18,554 bases of DNA from CAZPRY01 sp964589175 (GTDB lineage: Bacteria; Fidelibacterota; UBA2242): positions 1-18,554 of the forward strand of contig CAZPRY010000064.1 of assembly GCA_964589175.1 (NCBI GenBank). Reading direction: 5' to 3'. Below, one piece after another: positions 6,603 through 14,790 of this stretch. A program made the translations under genes and the position numbers. Below the pieces are notes generated by a model. That model searched no databases. It saw only the letters and a list, made by a program, of their open reading frames with translations, and was not told where the DNA came from. Every line of letters starts with the position of its first letter. Position 1 is the stretch's first letter.

Positions 6603-7862
6603 ATGAGTATACTGATCAGGCAGGTGTTAATTCCCGGACAGGGAATCAAAGACATCCTGATTGAGGGAAATGTCATTTCTGCGATTGGCGATGCGATTCA
6701 AGCCGTCCCGGAAAATGTCATCGACGGTCGCAACCTGGCCGCGCTGCCGGGTTTCGTCAATGCTCATACGCATGCCGGGATGACCCTGATGCGTGGCTAT
6801 GCGGATGATTTGCCGGTGCAGGAATGGCTCGAGCAGAAGATCTGGCCGCTGGAGAATAAACTCACCGAAGAAGACGTTTACTGGGGGACCAAACTGGCCT
6901 GCCTGGAGATGATCAAAACCGGGACGACATTTTTCAACGATATGTACTGGCATTTCCATGCGACGGCGCAGGCGGTCGAGGAGATGGGAATCCGGGCCGT
7001 AATCAGTGCCGTTTCCATCGATCTGTTCGATGAAGACCGGGCGCGGCAGCAGCGGCAATTGAATGAACAGCTGTTCCGCGAATCGCAGAAGTATTCCGGG
7101 CGAATCCAATTTGGGCTGGGACCTCATGCGATTTACACGGTTTCTCCCCGCAGTCTGCGATGGAACCGGGATTTTGCAGAGGCCAATGGCTGTCTGATTC
7201 ATACGCATTTGTCCGAAACCAGAGAAGAGGTGCAGGATTGTCTGAACAAGCATGGGCAACGACCCGCCCGGTATTTACAGAAAATCGGCTTTCTGGGGAC
7301 GAATGTAATTGCGGCGCATTGCATCTGGCTGGATGACGAAGAGATTCGAATCCTCAAAGATTATGATGTCAAAGTCGTTCACAACCCAACTTCCAATATG
7401 AAACTGAGTTCCGGCACATTTCCATATCGGAAGTTCAGAAAGGCGGGAATATCGATCAGTCTGGGAACCGATGGCTGCGCTTCCAATAACAACCTCGACA
7501 TGCTGGAGGAGATGAAATTCGCCTCAGTGGTGGAAAAAATGTTCGATCAGGATCCGACGGTTATGCCGGCGCAGGAAGCCTTTGAAATGGCCACGAAAAA
7601 CGGCGCCGAAGCCTTTGGATTAAATGCCGGGGAAATTGCGGTGGGCAGGTTGGCCGATATCGTGCTTATCGATTTACGGCACTATTCGCTGGTACCCAAT
7701 CATAACCTGATCTCCAATCTGGTCTTTTCGGCGAACGGCAGCGTCATCGATACGACAATCTGCGACGGCAAAATCCTGATGCGGCATAAACAGGTTGCCG
7801 GCGAAGATGAGATAATCGAGAATGCGGGGCGGGTGGCGCGGGATTTGGTAATTCGCTCCTGA
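6603..7862 (+). CDS. mtaD: 5-methylthioadenosine/S-adenosylhomocysteine deaminase, paralog 2
   Basis: A 419-residue tandem duplicate of the preceding gene with identical length and no gaps in the alignment. Every metal and catalytic position is intact: H55/H57, H201, E204, H238 and D289. About 96 of 419 residues differ by my count. They concentrate in residues 10-50, 141-170 and 181-223, that is the N-terminal sandwich and the segment just before and after the HxHxSE motif, whereas residues 283-345 are almost unchanged. Synonymous differences are plentiful even in the conserved part, so this is an old duplication under purifying selection and not an assembly artefact. Unlike paralog 1 it has no recognisable Shine-Dalgarno site before its ATG (the bases read ATTCGATATCTTT). 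A different substrate (SAH, 5'-deoxyadenosine, adenosine) or different expression is plausible. Confidence 0.92.
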   Translation: MSILIRQVLIPGQGIKDILIEGNVISAIGDAIQAVPENVIDGRNLAALPGFVNAHTHAGMTLMRGYADDLPVQEWLEQKIWPLENKLTEEDVYWGTKLACLEMIKTGTTFFNDMYWHFHATAQAVEEMGIRAVISAVSIDLFDEDRARQQRQLNEQLFRESQKYSGRIQFGLGPHAIYTVSPRSLRWNRDFAEANGCLIHTHLSETREEVQDCLNKHGQRPARYLQKIGFLGTNVIAAHCIWLDDEEIRILKDYDVKVVHNPTSNMKLSSGTFPYRKFRKAGISISLGTDGCASNNNLDMLEEMKFASVVEKMFDQDPTVMPAQEAFEMATKNGAEAFGLNAGEIAVGRLADIVLIDLRHYSLVPNHNLISNLVFSANGSVIDTTICDGKILMRHKQVAGEDEIIENAGRVARDLVIRS

Positions 7863-7977
7863 TGGGCCTGTGTGAGTTTGCCGATATAACATCACGATGG
7901 AGCAAAGCACCGCTCGCATTGAGAACTTCCGTTCAGACTTCACAAAAAGCGATTATCCAATCGATGGACTGTTCCGG

Positions 7978-8685
7978 TTATTCTTCCCGGACCGGGTTGG
8001 AGAGTACGCCGATATTTTCGATCTCGATTTCAACTGTATCGCCGTCTTTAATCGGGCCGACGCCCTGAGGCGTGCCGGTCATGATGATGTCGCCCGGCAG
8101 CAGCGTAATCTGGCGCGAGATGAAGGCGATGATCTCCGGAATAGTGAAGATCATGTGCCGCGTATTCGAGTCCTGCACGATTCTTCCGTTCAGCCGAGTC
8201 TGAATGCGCAGGTTTTGCGGATCGCCGATGTCCTCCGCTAAAACCACCACCGGGCCGATGGGGCCGAAGGTATCGAGCGATTTGCCCCGAAACCAGCCCG
8301 AGGCATCGCTGTTCTGGAAATTGCGCTGACTGACATCATTCATGCAGGTATAGCCGAAAACATAATCCATTGCTTCTTCGGCGGGGACGTTTTTACACTG
8401 TTCTTTGATGATGAGCGCCAGTTCGGCTTCGTAGTCGACGCGCGGATTTTCAAAGGCATATTCGCGAATATATTTAGGGATGATAATCGGTTCATCGGGA
8501 CCAATCAAGACGTTCGACGTTTTCGCGAAAAGTACCGGTTCTTTGGGGATATTGCCGGTAATTCCGCGGGCTTTGGCGGAAACGCTTTCCTGGATATGAT
8601 CGGCGTAGTTCAGTCCCAGCGCGATTATTTTGGACGGGCTGACATAATAGACCTGATCTGTGTCGGCAACCGGTAATACAACCAT
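7978..8685 (-). CDS. Fumarylacetoacetate hydrolase (FAH) family protein
   Basis: A 235-residue protein of the FAH superfamily, which includes acylpyruvases, oxaloacetate tautomerases/decarboxylases and 2-hydroxyhepta-2,4-diene-1,7-dioate isomerases. Seen: the ALGLNYADHIQE segment with the active-site His30; FAKTSNVLIGP; the metal triad E86, E88 (DYEAELALII) and D116 (CMNDVSQRN); WFRGKSLDTFGPIGP; and LLPGDIIMTGTPQGVGP near the end. The short length and single-domain build fit the acylpyruvase/isomerase group rather than true tyrosine-pathway FAH, which has an extra N-terminal domain. I chose ATG 8685 because GAGGA (8696-8692) lies six bases before it; a TTG at 8709 would add eight Lys/Arg-rich residues without its own site. 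It converges on mtaD and diverges from the mutase operon. Exact substrate unknown. Confidence 0.9.
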   Translation of the reverse strand: MVVLPVADTDQVYYVSPSKIIALGLNYADHIQESVSAKARGITGNIPKEPVLFAKTSNVLIGPDEPIIIPKYIREYAFENPRVDYEAELALIIKEQCKNVPAEEAMDYVFGYTCMNDVSQRNFQNSDASGWFRGKSLDTFGPIGPVVVLAEDIGDPQNLRIQTRLNGRIVQDSNTRHMIFTIPEIIAFISRQITLLPGDIIMTGTPQGVGPIKDGDTVEIEIENIGVLSNPVREE

Positions 8686-8805
8686 CGTAAATCCTCGTTT
8701 TTTCTTCAACTCAACAATGCCTAATTTGCGAAAAGATTAGCGCTTTCAAAAGGGAAAGAAAATGGGTGAATTGCAGGAATGGAGCTCGAAATTCCAGTTG
8801 TTTGT

Positions 8806-8834
8806 TTTTGAATGATTCAAATATTTGTTAAAAT
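8806..8834 (+). promoter_or_regulatory. Candidate promoter and palindromic operator before the mutase operon
   Basis: TTTTGA (8806-8811) and TAAAAT (8829-8834), 17 bases apart, form a plausible -35/-10 pair. Overlapping the -35 is a 15-base palindrome, TTTGAA-TGA-TTCAAA (8807-8821), with perfect six-base arms. Its place suits a repressor that responds to the sugar handled by the downstream genes. The binding factor is unknown. Confidence 0.4.
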
Positions 8835-8866
8835 AGGCCCTGATGATAGTAAGATCAGTGAACTAA

Positions 8867-10279
8867 ATGCGGAAAATCAAGTTTGGTACAGACGGGTGGA
8901 GAGCGCGAATTGCGGAAGAATTTACTTTCGATAATCTGCGCATTATCGCCCAGGCTGTCAGCGATTATCTGAAAAATGAGGGAAAAGCGGAGCAGGGCGT
9001 TGCCGTTTCGTATGATACCCGCTTCCTGTCACCCGAATTTGCGCGGAGCTGTGCGGAAGTCCTGGCGGCGAACGGAATACCGGTTTACCTCAGCAGCAGC
9101 TACACGCCGACTCCCGTCCTGTCGTATGCCGTAAAACAGCGCCGGCTGGCCGGCGGCATCATGATCACCGCCAGTCACAATCCGTCCCAATACAGCGGCG
9201 TCAAGTTCAAGGGCGACTACGGCGGCTCGGCCATGGAGGCAATTACGCGCTCCATTGAAAAACAGCTATATCGGACGCCGCCGGCCTATTTTCAGAACGG
9301 AATTGGTGGAGCAATATTTGAAGTTGATTTTTTCACGGATTACCTAGCCCATCTGCAGAATTTCATCCGCTTCGATCTGATTTCGACATTTCCTGGAAAG
9401 ATTGTTCTGGATAGCATGGGCGGCGCCGGTGCCGTCTTTCTTAGCCGCTTGCTGGATTTGGGCGCTGTCTCTTACGCGGAAATCGATGCCGGTCCCGATC
9501 CGCTCTTTCATGGAAAATTGCCTGAACCGGTGCTGAAGAATTTGTCCGCTTTGAGTGCTGCCGTCCGCGAAGAGAAAGCCAGTCTCGGACTCGCCACCGA
9601 CGGGGACGCGGATCGTTTCGGCGTGCTGGATGAAAACGGCGAGTTTGTGGAATTGCACGATTTGATGCCGCTGCTTTTTGAATATCTGATCGAATCGCGC
9701 GGCTGGAGCGGCAATGCGGTGCGGACTACTTCCATGCACAATACCATCGACCGGGTTGCGGCCGAACATCATCGCGAGGTTACAGAAGTACCCGTCGGTT
9801 TTAAGAATGTCTGCGAGAGGATGCTCGAAAACGATGTCCTGATCGGCGGCGAGGAGAGCGGCGGATTCGGTTATAAGAATCACATCCCCGAGCGGGATGG
9901 ACTGCTTTCGGCGCTGCTGGTCTTGGAAATGCTCGCGTATAAAAAAACATCTATCCGGGAGATGGTGCGTGAGTTGCGCCGCAAATACGGGTCGTTTCAC
10001 TACGGCCGGATCGATCACTATTTAGATCAGCATATTCTCAGTCAAAATCTGGATCGTCTGCGCCAAAGCCCGCCTCAAGAGATCGGCGGTTTCAAGGTCG
10101 AGCGGGTATCGCTCATCGACGGGATTAAATTTTATTTTACGGAAAAGGCCTGGACGCTGATGCGGGTTTCACAGACAGAGCCGCTTGGGCGCGTCTATGT
10201 CGGCGCGGATTGCCAGGAAAATGTAGAAAAAATATTGAAAGCCGGATTACGTCTGCTTACCGGCGGCACATCTAAGTAA
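8867..10279 (+). CDS. Alpha-D-phosphohexomutase (phosphoglucomutase/phosphomannomutase)
   Basis: A 470-residue cytosolic phosphohexomutase that moves phosphate between C1 and C6 of hexoses through a phosphoserine. All four domain signatures are present: KFGTDGWR at the N-terminus; the phosphoserine loop MITASHNP with Ser103; the Mg loop DGDADR (245-250); the sugar-specificity loop GGEESGG (327-333); and the C-terminal phosphate site RVSQTEPLGR (433-442), where Gln replaces the usual Gly of SGTEP. The FGTDGWR plus GEESGG combination is commoner in phosphoglucomutase-like members than in GlmM, whose loop reads GExSGH. It leads an operon with a GH94 phosphorylase 27 bases downstream, so its likely job is to turn the phosphorylase product (Glc-1-P or GlcNAc-1-P) into the 6-phosphate. 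No clear Shine-Dalgarno site precedes ATG 8867. Confidence 0.92.
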   Translation: MRKIKFGTDGWRARIAEEFTFDNLRIIAQAVSDYLKNEGKAEQGVAVSYDTRFLSPEFARSCAEVLAANGIPVYLSSSYTPTPVLSYAVKQRRLAGGIMITASHNPSQYSGVKFKGDYGGSAMEAITRSIEKQLYRTPPAYFQNGIGGAIFEVDFFTDYLAHLQNFIRFDLISTFPGKIVLDSMGGAGAVFLSRLLDLGAVSYAEIDAGPDPLFHGKLPEPVLKNLSALSAAVREEKASLGLATDGDADRFGVLDENGEFVELHDLMPLLFEYLIESRGWSGNAVRTTSMHNTIDRVAAEHHREVTEVPVGFKNVCERMLENDVLIGGEESGGFGYKNHIPERDGLLSALLVLEMLAYKKTSIREMVRELRRKYGSFHYGRIDHYLDQHILSQNLDRLRQSPPQEIGGFKVERVSLIDGIKFYFTEKAWTLMRVSQTEPLGRVYVGADCQENVEKILKAGLRLLTGGTSK

Positions 10280-10306
10280 TCGGAAATTCCAGGAAGGAAC
10301 GGAAAC

Positions 10307-12721
10307 TTGAATCGTTACGGTACATTTTCGGAAGATAAGAAAGAATTCATCATCACCCGGCCGGATACGCCGGCGCCCTGGGTGAACTATATCTCCAACG
10401 GCCGCTACAGCGGATTGATTTCGCATACTGGTGGCGGTTTCAGTTTTTACGGCAACCCTAAAGACAATCGCATTACGCGCTGGCGTTATAACAGCCTGCC
10501 CATCGACCGCCCGGGGCGCTACGTGTTACTGCGCGATAAGAGCACGGGTGCATATTGGTCGCCGACTTGGCAGCCGACTGCCCATCAGCCGGATTCTTTC
10601 GAATGCCGGCACGGCCTCTATTACAGCCGGATTTCATCGAGCTACCAGGATTTACAGGCTTCGATTCTCTATTTTATTCCCGATGACGACCTGGAAATCT
10701 GGAATGTTACGCTGAGGAATCTTGCGGATACGCCCAAAAGTTATGACGTTTTTGCCTTCCAGGAATTGGCGCTCGGACACGCGCTGGTCGATCTGATCAA
10801 CCAGCCCAACGATCAGCATTTTAACGATGTGCATTTCGATCGCGAGCACGAAATCCTCTTCGCGACCAAGCGCTACTGGGTAAAATACAACAAGGCCACG
10901 GTGCAACAGCCTAACGAAGCCTGGGACAAAGAAGTTTTCTTCGCCTCTTCGCTGCCGGTTAAAGGCTGGGACGGCGGCAAGAATCAATTCATCGGGAAAT
11001 GGCGCAGCGAAGCCAACCCGCTGGCGGTCGAGCAGGGCAGATGCTTCGATACTGAAATTACATCCGGTGATGCCATCGTCGCCCTGCAGATGGAAATCGA
11101 ACTGCAGCCCGGTGAGCAGCAAACTTTTTCGATTCTGATGGGGATCGTCCCCAAAGATGACCAGCGCGCACAGGCTTTGAAACTGGTAGAGAAATATCGC
11201 CGCCCGGAAGTCGTTGAGTCGGCGTTTCAAAAATTGCGCAGCTTCTGGCAGGAATACCTATCCCATATCGAAGTCGAAACACCCGATGAAGATATGAACA
11301 CGATGCTGAATGTCTGGAACCAGTATCAGACCTCGGTGACCTTTCGCTTTTCGCGCGATGCATCTTATTATCATGGCGGCCTGTTGTTCGGGCGCGGTTA
11401 TCGCGATTCCTGCCAGGACATCATGGGTCCGGTACTGACCAAGCCCGAATGGGTGCACGAACGCATCCTGGAAATGTCGAAGTACCAATTCAGCGACGGC
11501 AGCACGTTTCACCTCTATTACCCGCTGACGGGAGGCGGCGAGCGAACGGGACACACGGATACACCGCTGTGGCTGCCGCTGGCGATCATGGTTTATGTCA
11601 AGGAAACCGGCGATTTCGAAATTTTAAAGCAAAAAACCGCCTATTACGAAGCTGAAGAGGCTACACTCCTGCAGCACCTCTACGCCGCGATCGATTATAC
11701 ACTTGCGAACTTGACTCAAAATTATCTGGCCAAGTTCGGGCCCGGGGATTGGAACGATACCCTGGATTACCTGGGACGCGAGGGACGCGGGGAGAGTGTC
11801 TGGGTGACGATGTTCCTGGCCTACATCCTGCGCGAAACCGTACATCTTTGCGAATACACCGGCGACCGGAAAAAGGCGGAATCGTACCGGAAAGAATATG
11901 AGAAGGTCAGCCGGGCGCTGAATGAGAAGTGCTGGGACGGCGAATGGTATGTGCGCGGGACGACCGATTGGGGCGAAGTGATCGGTTCGTCGCAAAACCG
12001 GGAAGGGCGCATTTTTCTGAATACGCAGAGTTGGGCGGTGATCAGCGGGATTGCGCAGGGGGAACGGGCGATGACCTGCATGAATTCGGTCATCCGGCAT
12101 CTGGAAACGCCCAAGGGACCCAAAATCCTGCATCCGGCTTACACGCAACCCGATCCGCATATCGGTCTTGCCACGCGTTGCGTGCCCGGTAAGAAGGAAA
12201 ACGGTGCGGTATTCAATCACCCGGTAAGCTGGGCGATCCTGGCCGAATGCGTGCTGGGCCGTGGTGACCGGGCCTTCGAAATGTATAAAAAAGCACTGCC
12301 GATGAACCCGGTGATCGACATCGATCGCTATGAAGTCGAACCGTACGTCTATGCCGAGTATGTCACGAGTCCCGACCACCCGACTTTCGGCCAGGCCAGT
12401 CACTCCTGGCTGACCGGTTCCTCGACCTGGATGCTGCGCGACGGTATTGATTATATTTTGGGTGTGCGGCCGGATTATGACGGTTTGATCATCGATCCCT
12501 GCATTCCGAAAACCTGGAAGACATACAGGATTACCCGTAAGTTTCGGGGAATCGAGTATCGGATCGAGGTGACGAACCCGGACGGCAGGAATAAAGGCGT
12601 TGCGAAAATCGAACTGGACGGTTTCGAAATTTCCGGCAATAAGATCAATTTGAAAGATTCGCAGATCCAAACGCTGCTGAAAGGCAAGACCCGTACTGAG
12701 GTCAAGGTGACGCTCGGATAA
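10307..12721 (+). CDS. GH94 disaccharide phosphorylase (cellobiose/chitobiose phosphorylase-like)
   Basis: An 804-residue protein with the full GH94 layout: an N-terminal beta-sandwich (ending near 290), a helical linker, an (alpha/alpha)6 barrel, and a C-terminal beta-strand cap. It cleaves a beta-glycosidic disaccharide with phosphate to a sugar-1-phosphate with inversion. Seen: the RPDTPAPWVNYI opening; GRYVLLRD; ANPLAVEQGRC; RGYRDSCQDIMG; the general acid D481 in GDWND (481-484, after KFGPG); NREGRIFLNTQSW; KKENGAVFNHPVSW; SHSWLTGSSTWM; and the closing GVRPDYDGLIIDPCIP. The length and the N-terminal ITRPD..APW wording fit cellobiose and N,N'-diacetylchitobiose phosphorylases, not the longer cellodextrin enzymes. 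There is no signal peptide, so the disaccharide is imported first. The start is TTG 10307 with AGGAAGGA (10291-10298) eight bases upstream. The neighbours (mutase and NanE) favour an amino-sugar or glucose disaccharide. Confidence 0.9.
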   Translation: MNRYGTFSEDKKEFIITRPDTPAPWVNYISNGRYSGLISHTGGGFSFYGNPKDNRITRWRYNSLPIDRPGRYVLLRDKSTGAYWSPTWQPTAHQPDSFECRHGLYYSRISSSYQDLQASILYFIPDDDLEIWNVTLRNLADTPKSYDVFAFQELALGHALVDLINQPNDQHFNDVHFDREHEILFATKRYWVKYNKATVQQPNEAWDKEVFFASSLPVKGWDGGKNQFIGKWRSEANPLAVEQGRCFDTEITSGDAIVALQMEIELQPGEQQTFSILMGIVPKDDQRAQALKLVEKYRRPEVVESAFQKLRSFWQEYLSHIEVETPDEDMNTMLNVWNQYQTSVTFRFSRDASYYHGGLLFGRGYRDSCQDIMGPVLTKPEWVHERILEMSKYQFSDGSTFHLYYPLTGGGERTGHTDTPLWLPLAIMVYVKETGDFEILKQKTAYYEAEEATLLQHLYAAIDYTLANLTQNYLAKFGPGDWNDTLDYLGREGRGESVWVTMFLAYILRETVHLCEYTGDRKKAESYRKEYEKVSRALNEKCWDGEWYVRGTTDWGEVIGSSQNREGRIFLNTQSWAVISGIAQGERAMTCMNSVIRHLETPKGPKILHPAYTQPDPHIGLATRCVPGKKENGAVFNHPVSWAILAECVLGRGDRAFEMYKKALPMNPVIDIDRYEVEPYVYAEYVTSPDHPTFGQASHSWLTGSSTWMLRDGIDYILGVRPDYDGLIIDPCIPKTWKTYRITRKFRGIEYRIEVTNPDGRNKGVAKIELDGFEISGNKINLKDSQIQTLLKGKTRTEVKVTLG

Positions 12722-12744
12722 ATCTATTTAGCCCAAAATCAGGC

Positions 12745-13464
12745 ATGAATGCACAAATGAAGATCGACAGAGAAAAAGTATTGGCCTCCATTCAAGGCGG
12801 TTTGATTGTCTCCTGCCAGGCGGAAGATCATGAACCGCTGGGAAAACCGGAGATACTGGCTGCCATGGCGAAAGCGGCCGTCATGGGCGGCGCTGCCGGA
12901 ATCCGGGCCTGCTATCCGCAGAACATCAGTGCCATCAAAACCGCCGTCGATGTCCCCGTCATCGGCATCTACAAAAAGGTTTACCCGGATTCGGAGGTAT
13001 TCATTTCCGCGACGCTCTGGGAGAATCGTGAAGTGGCTGCGACGAAATCCGAAATCATTGCCCTGGATGCTACCGCCAGACTGCGCCCGAACGGGGAGAA
13101 ACTGGCGGAAATCATTGCCGTTCTGCGCCGGGAAAGCGATGCGTTGCTGATGGCGGACATCTCGACACTCAATGAGGGCATTCGCGCGGCGGAAATGGGC
13201 TTCGATCTCGTCGGAACGACGTTAGCCGGCTATACTGCTTATTCCCGTGCTGGATTAAATGAATATGCGCCGGATTTCAACCTGATCACAAAACTGGCGC
13301 GGGAACTGAACAGTCGTGTGCCGCTGATCGCCGAGGGTCGTATCTGGAATCCGTCGGATGCCCGTAAAGCCCTCGATCTCGGGGCTTACGCTGTCGTAGT
13401 TGGTTCGGCGATTACGCGTCCCTGGCTGATCACCGAAAGATTTGTCAAAGCGCTAAAAGACTGA
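12745..13464 (+). CDS. nanE: N-acylglucosamine-6-phosphate 2-epimerase (NanE)
   Basis: A 239-residue TIM-barrel enzyme that interconverts N-acetylmannosamine-6-phosphate and N-acetylglucosamine-6-phosphate in the cytosol. Seen: GGLIVSCQAEDHEPLGKPE at the N-terminal strand; GIRA; VIGIYKK with the catalytic-type Lys77; IIALDAT; VGTTLAGYT; LIAEGRIW with Glu197; and VVVGSAITRP at the phosphate-binding end. It is full length for the family. ATG 12745 was kept, but the in-frame ATG at 12757 is equally possible because only a weak AGG lies upstream. It follows the GH94 gene by 23 bases and is probably the last gene of the operon. No NanA lyase, NanK kinase or sialic-acid transporter is seen in the window, so sialic-acid catabolism is not shown; the epimerase may serve ManNAc from another glycan. 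Confidence 0.92.
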   Translation: MNAQMKIDREKVLASIQGGLIVSCQAEDHEPLGKPEILAAMAKAAVMGGAAGIRACYPQNISAIKTAVDVPVIGIYKKVYPDSEVFISATLWENREVAATKSEIIALDATARLRPNGEKLAEIIAVLRRESDALLMADISTLNEGIRAAEMGFDLVGTTLAGYTAYSRAGLNEYAPDFNLITKLARELNSRVPLIAEGRIWNPSDARKALDLGAYAVVVGSAITRPWLITERFVKALKD

Positions 13465-13477
13465 CATGTATAAAAAC

Positions 13478-13505
13478 CGATTTCCGCGCAGCCAAATCGC
13501 TTTTT
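13478..13505 (+). terminator. Terminator after nanE
   Basis: CGATTT (13478-13483) and AAATCG (13494-13499) pair around a ten-base loop and are followed by CTTTTT (13500-13505), 14 bases after the nanE stop. An alternative outer pairing ACCGAT/ATCGGT overlaps it. The stem is modest but the T-run is right. Confidence 0.5.
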
Positions 13506-13556
13506 ATCGGTAGAACGAATTCGGAGAAACCGGATTTCATTTCATATGAGGAAAAT

Positions 13557-14657
13557 ATGCGACGATTTTTTTGCTTAGCGATTCTGCTATTCGTTTCAAG
13601 ATCCATAACGGCGCAGGAGATTGCCCCTGAAAAAGTGACTCCGATTCAGTACTACGATAATACGTATTACCTGATCGAGGGTAGTAATATTGCCGATTCT
13701 CTCAAAGAGAATCTTTTCGACCGGCTGCCGCTGTCTTATAAAGATAAAGTCAGGGAACCGGTTTGGAATCTGTCGAAAAATTCAGCCGGTCTGTCGGTCC
13801 GTTTTCGGTCCAATTCTACAATCATCAAAGCAAAGTGGAAACTGCTCTTCGATAATGCGATGAATCACATGGCGTCGACGGGTATCAAGGGCATGGACCT
13901 GTACTGCCGGGTTGGCCGGGATTGGCAATACATCAATACCGCCCGCCCCGTCGGGGTGGAGAACGAATCATTGCTGATCGAAAATATGACAGCGGAATGG
14001 CGGGAGTACCGTATGTTTTTGCCGCTTTATGACGGTGTCTCCAATGTAGAGATCGGTATTGAATCACTGAGTGAAATAACGAAACCGGTGAAAAGCGACC
14101 GGAAACCGATCGTATTTTACGGCACTAGCATTACCCAGGGGGGCTGCGCGTCGCGTCCCGGAATGGCCTATCCCAGTATCATTTCCAGGAAACTGGATCT
14201 TGACTGCATCAACCTTGGTTTCAGCGGGAATGGCCGCATGGAAGCGCCGATTGTAGAAATTATGGCGGACATCGACGCCCTTATCTACGTAATCGATTGC
14301 CTGCCCAATATGAAAGCCGGGCAGGTGCTTGAGAATACAGTGCTACTGGTCGCAGGGCTCAGAAGGGCGCACCCGACGACGCCGATCGTGTTTATTGAGA
14401 ATCCGGTTTACGAAAAGGCTTTCTTCGATTTGAAAGAACGCCGGATCGTGGATGAGAAAAATGCGACACTCAAGATCGAAGTGAATAAAATTATCGCGTC
14501 GGGCGATTCCAATATTTATTACATCGATAATCACTTTTCCATGGAGCAGGATCACGAGGGTACCGTCGACAACGTCCATCTGACCGATCTGGGATTCATG
14601 CGTTTCGCTGATTATCTCATTGCGAAATTCGAGGAATTTCAACTTCTGCCGCGTTAA
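13557..14657 (+). CDS. Secreted SGNH/GDSL-family esterase with GxDLY N-terminal domain
   Basis: A 366-residue exported enzyme. Residues 1-20 form a signal peptide (MRRFF then a hydrophobic core, ending ITAQ). An N-terminal beta-sandwich domain (about 25-175) carries GMDLY, the GxDLY mark of the domain that precedes many SGNH esterases. The catalytic domain starts at FYGTSITQGG with nucleophile Ser191 and continues with NLGFSGNG (block II Gly), IDCLPNM (block III Asn) and DNVHLTD with Asp338 and His341 as the rest of the triad. Such proteins in glycan-using bacteria often remove acetyl or other acyl groups from polysaccharides or carbohydrate esters. The start is ATG 13557, with TGAGGA four to five bases upstream. 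It stands after the nanE terminator, so it is a separate unit, though deacylation of the same glycan is possible. The triad is complete; the substrate is unknown. Confidence 0.9.
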   Translation: MRRFFCLAILLFVSRSITAQEIAPEKVTPIQYYDNTYYLIEGSNIADSLKENLFDRLPLSYKDKVREPVWNLSKNSAGLSVRFRSNSTIIKAKWKLLFDNAMNHMASTGIKGMDLYCRVGRDWQYINTARPVGVENESLLIENMTAEWREYRMFLPLYDGVSNVEIGIESLSEITKPVKSDRKPIVFYGTSITQGGCASRPGMAYPSIISRKLDLDCINLGFSGNGRMEAPIVEIMADIDALIYVIDCLPNMKAGQVLENTVLLVAGLRRAHPTTPIVFIENPVYEKAFFDLKERRIVDEKNATLKIEVNKIIASGDSNIYYIDNHFSMEQDHEGTVDNVHLTDLGFMRFADYLIAKFEEFQLLPR

Positions 14658-14666
14658 AAAGACGAT

Positions 14667-14693
14667 AATCGCCGCGGATGGGCGCGGATTTTT
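14667..14693 (+). terminator. Terminator of the SGNH esterase gene (possible dispersed repeat)
   Basis: CCGCG (14672-14676) and CGCGG (14683-14687) pair around GATGGG. The stem extends by AAT/ATT past a two-base bulge and is followed by a T-run (to 14693), nine bases after the esterase stop codon. The wording 'CCGCGGATG-GCGCGGATTTTT' resembles a short element I have seen repeated in other bacterial genomes. That is memory, not a search. Confidence 0.6.
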
Positions 14694-14790
14694 GATCTGT
14701 TTTTTTGATCATTAATCAAATCAGTAAGCTTGTATTTAACTCCTTTTCTGTAAAAAGAGACGGGAAGGCTGTCTTGCGAAATTTCGAACC

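Noticed and set aside
6121..7640. Recent gene conversion between the two mtaD copies in the near-identical residues 283-345
   Set aside because: The matching DNA carries many synonymous differences, so constraint on the protein explains the similarity better than conversion.
8686..8709. TTG start for the FAH-family gene
   Set aside because: It would add a Lys/Arg-rich octapeptide and leave GAGGA inside the coding region; ATG 8685 has correct spacing.
11624..12670. Long open frame on the minus strand inside the GH94 gene (348 codons)
   Set aside because: It is antisense to strongly conserved GH94 motifs, has no family features, and follows from the codon bias of the real gene.
12745..13464. 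Sialic-acid catabolic operon
   Set aside because: Only nanE is present; no NanA, NanK, sialidase or sialic-acid transporter was seen, so the label would overreach.
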